Shown piece by piece: positions 17,427 to 26,080 of a stretch of DNA of 64,000 nt. The DNA is from Edaphosphingomonas laterariae (GTDB taxonomy: Bacteria; Pseudomonadota; Alphaproteobacteria; Sphingomonadales; Sphingomonadaceae), in NCBI RefSeq assembly GCF_900188165.1, contig NZ_FZOS01000003.1, positions 168,696 through 232,695 on the forward strand, in the 5' to 3' direction. Made by a program: the position numbers and the translations under genes. How positions within the stretch are numbered: the stretch's first letter is position 1; every line of letters begins with the position of its first letter. The notes under the pieces are model-generated. The model worked only from the letters and a program-made list of their open reading frames with translations. It was not told the DNA's origin and searched no databases.

Positions 17427-18095
17427 ATGGCCGAAGGAAAACCCACGCTCGCGGTGCTGGGCGGAACGGGCAAGGAAGGCAGCGGCCTGGCCGCGCGCTG
17501 GGCAGCGGCCGGCTATGAGGTCGTGATCGGCGGGCGCGAAGCCGCCAAGGCCGAAGCGGTGGCGGCGGAGCTTGCGGCGGAAATCCCCGGCGCGAACATC
17601 CGCGGTGCCGACAATGCGGCGGCGGCGGCGGCCGGCGAGATCGTGGTGCTGACCGTGCCTTTCGCCGCGCAACAGGCGACCGCGCTGGGCGTGAAGGCCG
17701 CGCTGGAAGGCAAGATCCTGATCGACGTGACCGTGCCGCTGGTGCCGCCCAAGGTGAACCGCGTGCAACTGCCTGAGGGCGGATCGGCCGTGTTGGCGCT
17801 GCAGGCGGCGCTGGGCGATGGCGTGCGGGTGGTTTCTGCCTTCCAGAACATCTCCGCCCACCATCTGCGCGATCTGGACCATGATCTGGATTGCGACGTG
17901 CTGGTCGCCGGTGACGACATTGCAGCGCGCGAGGACGTGATCAAGCTCGCCGAGGCCGCCAAGCTGCGCGGCTTCCATGCCGGCCCGCTGTGCAATTCGG
18001 TCGTCGCCGAGGCGCTGACGTCGGTGCTGATTTCGATCAACCAGCGCTACAAGGTGCCGTCGGCCGGCATCCGCATCACCGGCCTCGCCGATTGA
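17427..18095 (+). CDS. npdG: F420-dependent NADP reductase type protein
   Basis: Moves hydride between NADPH and coenzyme F420. The 222-residue protein opens with a Rossmann motif (LAVLGGTGKEGSGLAARW), then VVIGGREAAKAEAVA, DVTVPLVPPK, VVSAFQNISAHHL and the end NQRYKVPSAGIRITG, all typical of NpdG/Fno. AGGAGAG precedes the ATG. Its stop overlaps the cofE start as TGATG, so npdG-cofE-cofD is one unit. F420 is common in actinobacteria and methanogens and patchy in Proteobacteria. The alternative reading, a general NADPH oxidoreductase of the same fold, is disfavoured by the neighbours. Confidence 0.87.
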   Translation: MAEGKPTLAVLGGTGKEGSGLAARWAAAGYEVVIGGREAAKAEAVAAELAAEIPGANIRGADNAAAAAAGEIVVLTVPFAAQQATALGVKAALEGKILIDVTVPLVPPKVNRVQLPEGGSAVLALQAALGDGVRVVSAFQNISAHHLRDLDHDLDCDVLVAGDDIAAREDVIKLAEAAKLRGFHAGPLCNSVVAEALTSVLISINQRYKVPSAGIRITGLAD

Positions 18096-18868
18096 TGGCG
18101 ACGCCGGCGCGCGAACTGCTGATCCGGGCGGTGCCGGGCGTGCCGATGGTGGCGGCTGGCGACGAGCTGGCCGCGATCGTCGCCGATGCGCTCGACGCGG
18201 CCGATATGCGGCTTGCGCCCGGCGACGTGCTGGTCATCGCGCAGAAAGTGGTGTCCAAGGCCGAGGGGCGGCTGGTTCGCCTGGCCGAGGTGACGCCATC
18301 GGCCGAGGCCGAAAAGCTCGCGGTCGAGGTCGACAAGGATCCCCGGCTGGTCGAGCTGATCCTGCGCGAAACCGATGAAGTGTCGCGCACGCGGCCCGGT
18401 GCGCTGATCGTGCGCGACAAGCGCGGGCTGATGCTGGCCAATGCCGGGATCGACCAGTCGAACGTCGATCATGCCGGGGGCGAGGTGGCGTTGCTGCTGC
18501 CGATCGATCCCGATGCCAGCGCGCGGGCGATTGCCGAGGGCGTGGCGGCGCACACCGGCATCGCGCCGGCGGTGGTGATCGTCGACAGCCTGGGTCGGGC
18601 GTGGCGCATGGGCACGGTGGGCACCGCGATCGGCGTGCATGGCCTGCCGGGCCTGCTCGATCTGCGCGGGCAGGCGGACCTGCATGGCCGCGCGCTCCAG
18701 ACATCCGAACTTGGCTTTGCCGACGAGGTGGCGGCGGCCGGATCGCTGCTGATGGGGCAGGCGGCGGAAGGCTGCCCCGTCGTGCTGATCCGGGGGATGG
18801 CGCCGATGGCCGAACGGGGCACGGCGCGCGATCTGGTGCGGCCCGCGCATATGGATCTGTTCCGATGA
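18095..18868 (+). CDS. cofE: Coenzyme F420-0:L-glutamate ligase
   Basis: Adds gamma-linked glutamates to F420-0 using GTP. The 257-residue protein shows IRAVPGVPMVAAGDELAAI, VLVIAQKVVSKAEGR, ETDEVSRTRPGALIVRDKRG, DQSNVDHAGG and VIVDSLGRAWRMGTVGTAIG, all CofE/FbiB-N blocks. It is the single-domain type without the FbiB nitroreductase-like C terminus that reduces dehydro-F420-0. The ATG at 18095 overlaps the npdG stop; the longer upstream reading is another frame of npdG. cofD overlaps by 4 bases. Confidence 0.92.
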   Translation: MATPARELLIRAVPGVPMVAAGDELAAIVADALDAADMRLAPGDVLVIAQKVVSKAEGRLVRLAEVTPSAEAEKLAVEVDKDPRLVELILRETDEVSRTRPGALIVRDKRGLMLANAGIDQSNVDHAGGEVALLLPIDPDASARAIAEGVAAHTGIAPAVVIVDSLGRAWRMGTVGTAIGVHGLPGLLDLRGQADLHGRALQTSELGFADEVAAAGSLLMGQAAEGCPVVLIRGMAPMAERGTARDLVRPAHMDLFR

Positions 18869-19827
18869 TCCTGGCGCTGGCAGGCGGCGTCGGCGGCGCG
18901 AAGCTCGCGGCCGGGCTGTCGGCGGTGCTGCCGCCCGAGCAACTGGCGATCGTCGTCAATACGGGCGACGATTTCGAGCATCTCGGCCTCAGAATTTCGC
19001 CCGACATCGATACCGTTACCTACACGCTGGCGGGCATCGCCAATCGCGAACTGGGCTGGGGCATTGCCGGCGAAAGCTGGGCGTTCATGGATCAGCTGGC
19101 GAAACTGGGCGGGGAAAGCTGGTTCCGGCTGGGCGATCGCGATCTTGCGACCCATGTCGAACGGACGAGGCGGCTGGCGGCGGGCGAGAGCCTGACCACG
19201 ATCACCGCCGCCTTGGCCGGGGCGCATGGCATCGCCCACCGCATCGTCCCGATGGCGGATGATCCGGCGCCGACGATCGTCCACAGCGATGAAGGCGCGC
19301 TGGCCTTTCAGGATTATTTCGTGCGCCGGCAATGCGCGCCGAAGCTGACCGGGCTGGCGCTTGCCCCGCATGTCCGGCCGAGCACGGCCTTTGCCGCCCT
19401 CATCGACGATCCCGCGCTCGAGGGCGTAATCGTCTGCCCGTCCAACCCCTATCTCAGCATCGATCCGATCCTGGCGCTGGATGGCGTGCGCGAGCGGCTG
19501 AAGGCGCGCGGCGTTCCGATCATTGCCGTATCGCCGATCATCGCGGGCAAGGCGGTGAAGGGGCCGGCGGCGAAGATCATGGCCGAACTGGGCGTGCCGG
19601 TATCGTCGGCAGGCATTGCCGATCATTATCGCGGCTGGATCGACGGGCTGGTGATCGACGAGAGCGATCGCGCCGCCGTGGACGAGATCCGCGACATGCG
19701 CCTGTTGGTGACGCCCACGCTGATGCGCGACGATGCTGATCGCCACGCGCTGGCCGAAGCGGTCATAGGCTGGGTGCAGCAGTGGCATTTGGCTGGCGCA
19801 AACCCCATTTCCGCGCCAAAGGCCTGA
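18865..19827 (+). CDS. cofD: 2-phospho-L-lactate transferase
   Basis: Joins the deazaflavin Fo to the phospholactyl (or phosphoenolpyruvyl/phosphoglyceryl) group, giving F420-0 or a precursor. The 320-residue protein starts MILALAGGVGGAKLAAGLS and has VVNTGDDFEHLGLRISPDID, VIVCPSNPYLSIDPILAL, VSPIIAGKAVKGPAAK and a C-terminal substrate region, the standard CofD order. It overlaps cofE as ATGA. No cofC (guanylyltransferase) and no cofG/cofH or fbiC (Fo synthase) gene is in the window, so the pathway must be completed elsewhere. Confidence 0.93.
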   Translation: MILALAGGVGGAKLAAGLSAVLPPEQLAIVVNTGDDFEHLGLRISPDIDTVTYTLAGIANRELGWGIAGESWAFMDQLAKLGGESWFRLGDRDLATHVERTRRLAAGESLTTITAALAGAHGIAHRIVPMADDPAPTIVHSDEGALAFQDYFVRRQCAPKLTGLALAPHVRPSTAFAALIDDPALEGVIVCPSNPYLSIDPILALDGVRERLKARGVPIIAVSPIIAGKAVKGPAAKIMAELGVPVSSAGIADHYRGWIDGLVIDESDRAAVDEIRDMRLLVTPTLMRDDADRHALAEAVIGWVQQWHLAGANPISAPKA

Positions 19828-19870
19828 AGATGACGTGGAACAGCGATATTCCGGCGGGGGATGCGGCGCG

Positions 19871-20326
19871 ATGATCGTGTTCGATCTTGCCTGCGCGGAA
19901 AACGGCCATGTCTTTGAAGGCTGGTTCGGGTCGACCGAGGATTATGAAGGCCAGCGCGCCAAGGGCTGGCTTTCCTGCCCGATGTGCGGATCGGCGGATA
20001 TCGGCAAGGCGGTGATGGCGCCGCGCGTCGCGGCCAAGGGCAACCAGCGTGCCGAAACGGCGCCCGTGCCGCTGGCCAATGACGGGCCGGGCAAGCTGCG
20101 CCAGATGATGGCGGCGCTGGCGGAGGCGCAAACCAAGGCGCTGGAAGGTTCGGACTATGTGGGCGAGCGCTTTGCCGACGAGGCCCGAGCCATGCATCTG
20201 GGCGAAGCCGAGCATCGCGCGATCCACGGCCAGGCGAGCATCGACGATGCAAGGGCGCTGATCGACGAGGGCGTGGCGGTTTCGCCGCTGCCATTTCCGG
20301 TGCGCGCGCCCGGCACGGACAATTGA
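19871..20326 (+). CDS. DUF1178 family protein
   Basis: A 151-residue protein of unknown function. MIVFDLACAENGHVFEGWFG, then WLSCPMCGSADIGKAVMAPR give a four-cysteine zinc-ribbon-like head (two cysteines in C-x2-C), followed by a helical tail with YVGERFADEARAMHLGE. The family is common in alpha- and betaproteobacteria, usually beside housekeeping genes. The ATG at 19871 is chosen because the family starts with MIxFDL. It follows cofD by 43 bases and may be co-transcribed with it. Confidence 0.85.
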   Translation: MIVFDLACAENGHVFEGWFGSTEDYEGQRAKGWLSCPMCGSADIGKAVMAPRVAAKGNQRAETAPVPLANDGPGKLRQMMAALAEAQTKALEGSDYVGERFADEARAMHLGEAEHRAIHGQASIDDARALIDEGVAVSPLPFPVRAPGTDN

Positions 20327-20379
20327 CCGGGGGCGTCTTTCGGAAAAGATGGAAGTCGACGGGGTCCGCGCCGCGCGTG

Positions 20380-20496
20380 ATGGCCCCGTTGCCGGCATTG
20401 CCCAGGGAATTGCTGATCCTGCGCGCCATCGAAGGCAGAGCGAGGACCGGCGAGGCGACGGCGGAAGCCCGCTTCCAAGAGATTTTGAGGGGTTGA
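20380..20496 (+). CDS. Possible small protein of 38 residues
   Basis: In the 218-base gap between the DUF1178 and DUF411 genes, an open frame reads MAPLPALPRELLILRAIEGR and ends AEARFQEILRG. It forms a plausible amphipathic helix and has a good number of charged residues, but there is no strong ribosome-binding site and no family was recognised. It may be spacer sequence. Nothing else was seen in this gap. Confidence 0.25.
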   Translation: MAPLPALPRELLILRAIEGRARTGEATAEARFQEILRG

Positions 20497-20544
20497 GCGG
20501 CGGGCGGCGTATCGACGGTGACGACCTGCGCAGGGAGAGTGGAT

Positions 20545-20991
20545 ATGAAGAGCCTGAAATTTCTGGCGGCCCTGTTGCTGATCGCGGCGCCGGCCACCGC
20601 GATCGCCGCGAACGAGATCCTCGTCCATCGCGATCCGGGCTGTGGCTGCTGCGGAAAATGGGCGGCGCAGGTGCGCGAACAGTTCGGGCGGCGCGTCGCG
20701 ATGGTCGACGATCAGCGGCGGGCCGCCTTCCAGAAGGTGCGCGGCGTGCCGGCGGACCTTTCATCCTGCCACACCGCGATTATCGACGGGCTGGTGTTCG
20801 AAGGCCATGTGCCGATCGCCGACATGAAGCGCCTGCTGGCGCAGCGGCCCAAGGGCATCAAGGGGCTGGCCGTGGCGGGCATGCCGCTGGGTTCGCCGGG
20901 CATGGAAGTCGCCGGCGTGCGGCCCGAAGCCTATAATGTCATCGCCTTCGGGCCGGGCGTCCGCCGCGTCTTTGCCCGCCACGGGGGCTGA
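20545..20991 (+). CDS. DUF411 family periplasmic metal-binding protein
   Basis: A 148-residue protein with a signal peptide (MKSLKFLAALLLIAAPATAI, cleavage near AIAA-NE). The mature part has the DUF411 motif HRDPGCGCCGKWAAQV, then LSSCHTAIIDGLVFEGHVP and GLAVAGMPLGSPGME. Members, sometimes called CopG-like, lie in copper or other metal resistance loci and bind metal through the CxCC and CH residues. A GGGAGAG site precedes the ATG at 20545. No other metal-resistance gene is adjacent. Confidence 0.85.
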   Translation: MKSLKFLAALLLIAAPATAIAANEILVHRDPGCGCCGKWAAQVREQFGRRVAMVDDQRRAAFQKVRGVPADLSSCHTAIIDGLVFEGHVPIADMKRLLAQRPKGIKGLAVAGMPLGSPGMEVAGVRPEAYNVIAFGPGVRRVFARHGG

Positions 20992-21061
20992 CGCCGGCTG
21001 ACCGCCGCGACCGGCCCATGCGATTGGGACGCGACAAGCGATGGCCTGTCGCGAAACCCGA

Positions 21062-21073
21062 TTGTATAGACAG
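21062..21073. promoter_or_regulatory. HutC/GntR-type operator just before hutC
   Basis: TTGTATAGACAG contains the near-palindrome TGTATAGACA, matching the TGTATA/TAGACA-type sites bound by HutC-subfamily GntR regulators. It ends 3 bases before the chosen hutC ATG and overlaps the ribosome-binding region, which suits autorepression. The same motif (9 of 10 positions) recurs before the TonB receptor gene at 26069. Confidence 0.65.
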
Positions 21074-21076
21074 GTG

Positions 21077-21832
21077 ATGACATCGTCCGCAGCGGCCCCG
21101 GCAACACAGGAAACAAGCACCAGCGGCGCGCCGCTTTATGCCGCGATCAAGGCGTTCATCGTCGATGCGATCAAGGCGGGGACGCTGAAATCGGGCGACC
21201 GCGTGCCTTCCGAGGCCGAGCTTGTCACCCGTTTCGGCGTGTCGCGGATGACCGCGAACCGGGCGCTGCGCGAATTGCAGAGCGTGGGCGTGCTGGTGCG
21301 GCGAAGCGGCAGCGGTTCGTTCGTGGCCGAGCCCAAGCCGATCGGGCACATGATCGAGATCCGCAACATCGCGGACGAAGTGCGCGCGCGCGGCCATGCC
21401 TATCGCGCGCGTGTCATCCAGAACCAGGCGGAGAAAGCGGCGCCCGAAGCCGCCGCCTTGCTGGGCGTGCCGGTGGGCACGCGAATCTTCCATTCGGTCA
21501 TCGTCCATCATGAGGCCGAATTCCCGATCCAGCTTGAAGAGCGGTTGGTGCTGGCGTCGATCGCACCGGGCTATGCCGACATGGATTTCACCCACACCAC
21601 GCCCAACGAATATCTGACCCGGGTGGCGCCGCTGGAGCGCGTGGAACATCGCGTCTCTGCGGCGATGCCGGACCAGCGGACCCGCCAGTTGCTGGGCATG
21701 GAGGAGCAGGAGCCCGTGCTCCGCCTTACGCGGCAGACGTGGAGCCGGAACCGGCTCGTTTCGCATGCCTGGCTGACGCACCCGGCGAGCCGGTTCGAGC
21801 TTTCGGCCAGCTTCGCCGTGGAAGCGGGCTGA
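21077..21832 (+). CDS. hutC: GntR-family transcriptional regulator, HutC type
   Basis: A 251-residue repressor. The N-terminal winged helix is LYAAIKAFIVDAIKAGTL, SGDRVPSEAELVTRFGVSRM and TANRALRELQSVGVLVRRSG. The C-terminal UTRA ligand domain follows (PIGHMIEIRNIADEVRARGH, RLTRQTWSRNRLVSHAWL). The overall pattern is that of HutC, which senses urocanate and represses histidine utilisation. No hut enzymes are in the window; the only visible partner is the TonB receptor operon that carries the same operator. The start at 21077 follows the operator; a start at 21041 would place the operator inside the coding region. Confidence 0.82.
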   Translation: MTSSAAAPATQETSTSGAPLYAAIKAFIVDAIKAGTLKSGDRVPSEAELVTRFGVSRMTANRALRELQSVGVLVRRSGSGSFVAEPKPIGHMIEIRNIADEVRARGHAYRARVIQNQAEKAAPEAAALLGVPVGTRIFHSVIVHHEAEFPIQLEERLVLASIAPGYADMDFTHTTPNEYLTRVAPLERVEHRVSAAMPDQRTRQLLGMEEQEPVLRLTRQTWSRNRLVSHAWLTHPASRFELSASFAVEAG

Positions 21833-21864
21833 CCGAAGCCCTGATGCGGATGCCCTAATTCAGC

Positions 21865-22593
21865 TCAGGCGCTGGCCGGCCGTGCGCGGCGGCGGCGCAA
21901 CCAGCGGAAATCGGCGCGGCTGAAGCTTTTGAACAACAGGTAGAAGCCGGTTCCCGAAAGCCACAATGCCCCGAACCCGACGAAGATGATGAAGGGGTGG
22001 TTGAAGCTCGTCCGGTTCACATAATCCATGTTGTGGAGCATCCAGAAGAAATCCCAGGTGCGCCACGTATCGCCCCGCATCACGAGGAAACGCCCGGTCT
22101 CGGCGGACACATAGGCGCTGCTATTGGCCGCGTCGGCGAAATCCACGCGCCACATCGCGCCCTTATGCTCGCGCGCCTCCAGATTGGCCTTGGCAAGCTG
22201 GCGGACGTCGCGGATCGGCGCGTCGTTCATCATCGAGGCGACGGTCCGCGCGGTATCGGCATCGATGGCTATCGCTTTCCCGTCCACCGCGTCCGCCAGC
22301 CGGATGCCGTTGGGCGTGTTCAGCTCATAGACTGGCCGGCCGGCGAGATCGCGCAGCGTTACCCCGGAAACCGGCCCGAGCCCGGCGATGCCGGCGGGAT
22401 CGATCAGGGTGGTTTCGGCGGAGAGCGGATGGGCGTGGCCCATCGCGGCGCCGTGGCCGCCCACCTCGTCCTTGTCGAGCAAGGCCATCACCGATCCGCT
22501 CAAGGCCCACAGCAGGAACTGGAGGCCGAGCACCAGCCCCACCCATTTGTGGATCCGGCGGAACAGCAGGGTCGAAAGACGAATGCGCTTCAT
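21865..22593 (-). CDS. PepSY-associated membrane protein (second of two)
   Basis: A 242-residue protein: basic N terminus and helix (FRRIHKWVGLVLGLQFLLWA), a periplasmic PepSY-like region with a His-rich stretch (GHGAAMGHAHP), and two C-terminal helices after WMLHNMDYVNR. The HKW and WMLHNMDY motifs are those of PepSY_TM proteins such as FoxB/PiuB, inner-membrane proteins next to TonB receptors that reduce or release the imported metal. It overlaps the preceding PepSY gene by 4 bases and ends 32 bases from hutC, tail to tail. Confidence 0.8.
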   Translation of the reverse strand: MKRIRLSTLLFRRIHKWVGLVLGLQFLLWALSGSVMALLDKDEVGGHGAAMGHAHPLSAETTLIDPAGIAGLGPVSGVTLRDLAGRPVYELNTPNGIRLADAVDGKAIAIDADTARTVASMMNDAPIRDVRQLAKANLEAREHKGAMWRVDFADAANSSAYVSAETGRFLVMRGDTWRTWDFFWMLHNMDYVNRTSFNHPFIIFVGFGALWLSGTGFYLLFKSFSRADFRWLRRRRARPASA

Positions 22594-23306
22594 GCTGCGG
22601 TCTTCTTTTTCTTCTTGCGGCGCGGAAAGGACCAGATGAGCAGCCAGGCGCCGCTGATGGCCATCGCGAAGGTGCTCCAGGTGGCGACCCGAAGCAGCGG
22701 ATTGTTGACGTCGCTGCGTTCGTCATAGTCCATGATGTGCAGCATCCAGGCGAAATCGAAGCCCCGCCACAAAGCATGGCGCCGCGACAGCAGTTCACCC
22801 GTTTGCGGCGACAGATAGAGTGTCGGCCGGTTCCAGCCGGCAAATTCGACCTGCCAATAAGGCGGCTTGCGGGCCTGCATTTCCTGCGGGGCGGTGGTCA
22901 GCAGCCGGACGGCCACGATCGCGCCGTCGCCGGTGTAGATCCGGCGGGCGAGCGCGCGGATCTCCTGTTCCGTCGGCGGTGCCAGCCGCGTGCCGCTGGC
23001 GGCATCGTAGAGCACCGGACCGGCGGGCGTTTCCGCCCGCCAGACAGGACGATCGAGGCGGCGCTGGAGGCGCACCTCGCTCGTCCCCGGTTCCGCCGCC
23101 ACGATCCGTGACGGCGGAGTGAGGGCGGCAAGATCATAAGGCTGCACGACGGGCGCACGCACCAGATGGTCGCCATGGATCGTGTCGATATGGATCACGA
23201 CCATGTAGAAGCCCGTCAGCGTCCAGAGGACGACCTGAAGCCCGACCAGCAGGGCAAGCCATTTGTGCGTGCGCCTGACGACGAGCGGCCAGCGTATCTT
23301 TGCCAC
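22590..23306 (-). CDS. PepSY-associated membrane protein (first of two)
   Basis: About 238 residues, same architecture as its downstream neighbour: RRTHKWLALLVGLQVVLWTL, periplasmic PepSY region, WMLHIMDYDERSDVNNPLLR and final helices ending in a lysine run (RRKKKKKTAA). The pair of paralogues in tandem is common behind TonB receptors. A GTG at 23306 with AGGGA upstream is preferred as start because it follows the receptor stop; an ATG at 23348 would overlap the receptor gene by 26 bases. Likely role: periplasmic or membrane handling (reduction) of the receptor substrate. Confidence 0.78.
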   Translation of the reverse strand: MAKIRWPLVVRRTHKWLALLVGLQVVLWTLTGFYMVVIHIDTIHGDHLVRAPVVQPYDLAALTPPSRIVAAEPGTSEVRLQRRLDRPVWRAETPAGPVLYDAASGTRLAPPTEQEIRALARRIYTGDGAIVAVRLLTTAPQEMQARKPPYWQVEFAGWNRPTLYLSPQTGELLSRRHALWRGFDFAWMLHIMDYDERSDVNNPLLRVATWSTFAMAISGAWLLIWSFPRRKKKKKTAA

Positions 23307-23322
23307 GATCTGTTTCCCTGCC

Positions 23323-26019
23323 TCAGAACGCGGTGCGGACGCCGACATAGAAGCGGCGGCGGAGCAGATCGTAGGTCATCGTATCGGTGTTACCATCGGT
23401 GAAGCTCTGAATGTAGGGCGCCTTCTTGTCGAAGATATTGTCGACGCCGAGCTGGAACCGCGTCTTCTCGTCAATGCGGAAGGCAAGCTGCGCATTGTGG
23501 TAGAACACGTTCGGCGTGCGATAGCCGATGTCGCCGGGCGCGGCGTTGAAATCGGTCGCCTTGCCGATCCACTGGACCGACCAGGTGGCGCTGACACCGT
23601 CCTTTTCCGCATTCAGCACGCCATAGCCGCGCCACTTCGGATAGCCGCCATTGCCGCCGCCGATGAAGCCATCGAACTGGATCGGATCGCCGCCGGCGAA
23701 GGGATAGACGGTATAGTCGTTCAGCCAGGTGAGGTTGAGATCGAGCGATACCGCCACGTCGCCAATGGTGCGGTTGTAGACGAGGCCGAGATCGAGGCCG
23801 CTCATCTTTTCCCGCCCGGTATTGATCGGCTGCGCGGACAGGAAGTTCACTTCGCCGGTCAGCGGGCTGCGGGTGAAATCGTTACAGAAAGGGTGCGACA
23901 GATTGGCGCTGGCGTAACAGACGGCCAGCTTGGTCGATCCCGGAATGGCGCGGATCGCATCCTTGATGTCGATATCGAACCAGTCCGCGGTCAGCGACAG
24001 GCCCGGCACCAGCCCACGCGGCTGGATGACCGTGCCGATCGTCCAGGTGGTCGAGCTTTCGGGCTTCAGATTCTCGTTGCCGCCGACGGTGGTGAGGATG
24101 GTGTTGCCCAGCTGGACATAATTGGCCGGCACGCCCGACGCTTGGCAGTTGGCGATCAGCGTCGCATTGCCGCTGGCCGCGTAATGGCTGCACGGATCGG
24201 TCGTCGTCAGATTGCCTTCGGACACGCCGCCGAACAGTTCGGGCACATTGGGGATGCGGAAGCCCGTGCCATAGGTGCCGCGGAAGCGGATATCGTCGTT
24301 GACCACCCAGTCGACGCCGAGCTTGTAGTTCCAGTCGCTGCCGAACAGATCATAATCCGAATAGCGGACCGCGCCGTCCAGGGTGAGCGCCTTGAAGAAA
24401 GCGGTGTCGGCGAGCACCGGCACGGACAGTTCGAGATAGGCTTCCTTCGCCGTGCTCGAACCCGAGATCGGATCCTGCTGGTTGGTGTTGGCGACGCCCA
24501 GCACGGTGAACGGATCGGGATCGCGCCAGCCCTTTTCCTTGCGATAGACCGCACCCGTTGCGAACGAGACCGCGCCGGCGGGCAGCTCGAACAGGCTGCC
24601 GGTCAGATCGGCGGTGACGGTGGCCAGTTCGTTGCCGCCGCGATCGCGCGAGGTGAAGTTGATATAGTCGAGCACCTCTTGCGACACATCGCCGGCGCCG
24701 AGATAATCTGCGCACGGGATCGCGGCGCCCGGCGTGGTGCTGCACTTGGTGCGATCGAGCGTGTTGGCGACATTGGCGAGGTTGGCGACATTGGTCGAAC
24801 CGTCGACCGCAGTGTTGCGTCCGAAGGCGCCGGAAACTTCCCAGTTCCAATCATTGGCCAAGGTGCCGCGCAGGCCGAGCGTGCCCTGCCAGGTTTCCGT
24901 CTTCTGGAAGAATTCGCGCGGCCCGCCTTCGACAAGCATGCGGCGCACGAGCACCAGATCCTGCCCGGTCGGGTTGGTCGGGTTGCTTGCCGAAATCGCG
25001 ATGTTGCGCAACGTGCCCGGCGTCGCCAGCTGATCGCTCTTGCGGTGGGTGTAGAGGAATTCGCCGAAGGCCTGGATGCCATCGGTCAGCTGATAATCGC
25101 CGAACACCGCGGTGCTGATCCGCTCGATCGGGCTGACCGCATTCAGATAGCGCTGGATATTATGGTTGTGTTTGGCGCCGCTATACGGCTCGAAAAAGTC
25201 GCCATTGCCGCCCGGCGTCTGGTTGAAGTTGATCTGCTGGCCGTTGGGCAGCACCGCGCGGCCGCCGGGGGTGGAGGAGCTGTTGGTGCAGCTGAGCGTG
25301 CCCGCCGTAAGTTCCGCCAGCGAGCAGGGGGCGCGGCTGGCAAGGTTGACCGCTTCGGCCTTCTGATAGGTCGCGGCCGCCATGATGCCGCCGCGATCGT
25401 TGCGCGCGCCCCAGATCAGATCGGCGGTAAAATCGCCGCCGTCGCCGCGTTCGGTGATGCCATAGCGCGCGCTGACGCCCAGGCCTTCATAATCGTTGCG
25501 GGTGACGAGGTTGACGACGCCGGCCATCGCGTCCGCGCCATAGATGGCCGAGGCGCCATCCTTCAGCACGTCGGTGCGGGCGAGCGCGACCACCGGGATC
25601 ATGTTGAGATCGGGCGACGAGTTGGCGCCGGTGCCGCCGGCGACGAGGCGGCGGCCGTTGAGCAGCACCAGCGTACGCTTGATGCCGAGGCCGCGAAGAT
25701 TGACCTGCGCGGTGCCGTAGCCGTTGTTGGTCCAGTAAGCGGAGGTCTGGTTGCCGGCGAAGCCCGCATTGGACGGCAGCCGCTGCAGCGCGGTCTCGAT
25801 ATTGACCACACCGGTATTTTCAAGCTGCTCGGCCGAAACGACGGTGGCCGGGCCGACGCCCGCCAGATCCTGCCGGCGGATTCGTGATCCCGTGACGATG
25901 ATCTCGCCGGAGCCGCCGCTGGCGCTCACCGTCGCATCGCGTTCCGCCTGCGCCACGGCCGGCGCCGAATATCCCCCCAATATGGTCGCGCTGAGCAGCA
26001 GCGCCGTCCGCTTGTTCAT
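23323..26019 (-). CDS. TonB-dependent outer-membrane receptor
   Basis: An 898-residue receptor. A signal peptide (MNKRTALLLSATILGGYSAP, to AVAQA) is followed by the plug (EIIVTGSRIRRQDLAGVGPA, NLRGLGIKRTLVLLNGRRLV, TDVLKDGASAIYGADAMAGV) and a large barrel ending in ...RFYVGVRTAF with the terminal Phe needed for assembly. Barrel loops hold cysteine pairs (CSLAELTAGTLSC, CSHYAASGNATLIANC). A GGGAG site lies upstream of the ATG. It heads an operon with two PepSY genes; a HutC-type operator sits 50 bases upstream. Substrate is unproved: the regulator points to histidine, urocanate or a histidine-metal complex, the PepSY genes to a metal chelate. Confidence 0.92.
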   Translation of the reverse strand: MNKRTALLLSATILGGYSAPAVAQAERDATVSASGGSGEIIVTGSRIRRQDLAGVGPATVVSAEQLENTGVVNIETALQRLPSNAGFAGNQTSAYWTNNGYGTAQVNLRGLGIKRTLVLLNGRRLVAGGTGANSSPDLNMIPVVALARTDVLKDGASAIYGADAMAGVVNLVTRNDYEGLGVSARYGITERGDGGDFTADLIWGARNDRGGIMAAATYQKAEAVNLASRAPCSLAELTAGTLSCTNSSSTPGGRAVLPNGQQINFNQTPGGNGDFFEPYSGAKHNHNIQRYLNAVSPIERISTAVFGDYQLTDGIQAFGEFLYTHRKSDQLATPGTLRNIAISASNPTNPTGQDLVLVRRMLVEGGPREFFQKTETWQGTLGLRGTLANDWNWEVSGAFGRNTAVDGSTNVANLANVANTLDRTKCSTTPGAAIPCADYLGAGDVSQEVLDYINFTSRDRGGNELATVTADLTGSLFELPAGAVSFATGAVYRKEKGWRDPDPFTVLGVANTNQQDPISGSSTAKEAYLELSVPVLADTAFFKALTLDGAVRYSDYDLFGSDWNYKLGVDWVVNDDIRFRGTYGTGFRIPNVPELFGGVSEGNLTTTDPCSHYAASGNATLIANCQASGVPANYVQLGNTILTTVGGNENLKPESSTTWTIGTVIQPRGLVPGLSLTADWFDIDIKDAIRAIPGSTKLAVCYASANLSHPFCNDFTRSPLTGEVNFLSAQPINTGREKMSGLDLGLVYNRTIGDVAVSLDLNLTWLNDYTVYPFAGGDPIQFDGFIGGGNGGYPKWRGYGVLNAEKDGVSATWSVQWIGKATDFNAAPGDIGYRTPNVFYHNAQLAFRIDEKTRFQLGVDNIFDKKAPYIQSFTDGNTDTMTYDLLRRRFYVGVRTAF

Positions 26020-26068
26020 TCACTTGCTCCCTGTTTCCGTCTTTTTGTCGGCGGCAGAGAGCATCGGT

Positions 26069-26078
26069 TGTATATACA
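26069..26078. promoter_or_regulatory. HutC-type operator upstream of the TonB receptor operon
   Basis: TGTATATACA is a perfect 10-base palindrome in the context TTGTATATACAGG. On the minus strand it sits immediately after TTGACC, a fair -35 element, so a bound repressor would block the promoter of the receptor operon. It matches the site before hutC in 9 of 10 positions and in its flanking TT and GG. Confidence 0.65.
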
Positions 26079-26080
26079 GG

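Noticed and set aside
20327..20544. Possible tRNA or small RNA gene in the gap
   Set aside because: No TTCGA-type T-loop with matching acceptor stem could be found; only a weak 38-codon frame remains.
23263..25887. 874-codon open frame opposite the TonB receptor gene
   Set aside because: No motif and no start-site support; the minus strand encodes an unmistakable receptor with signal peptide, plug and barrel.
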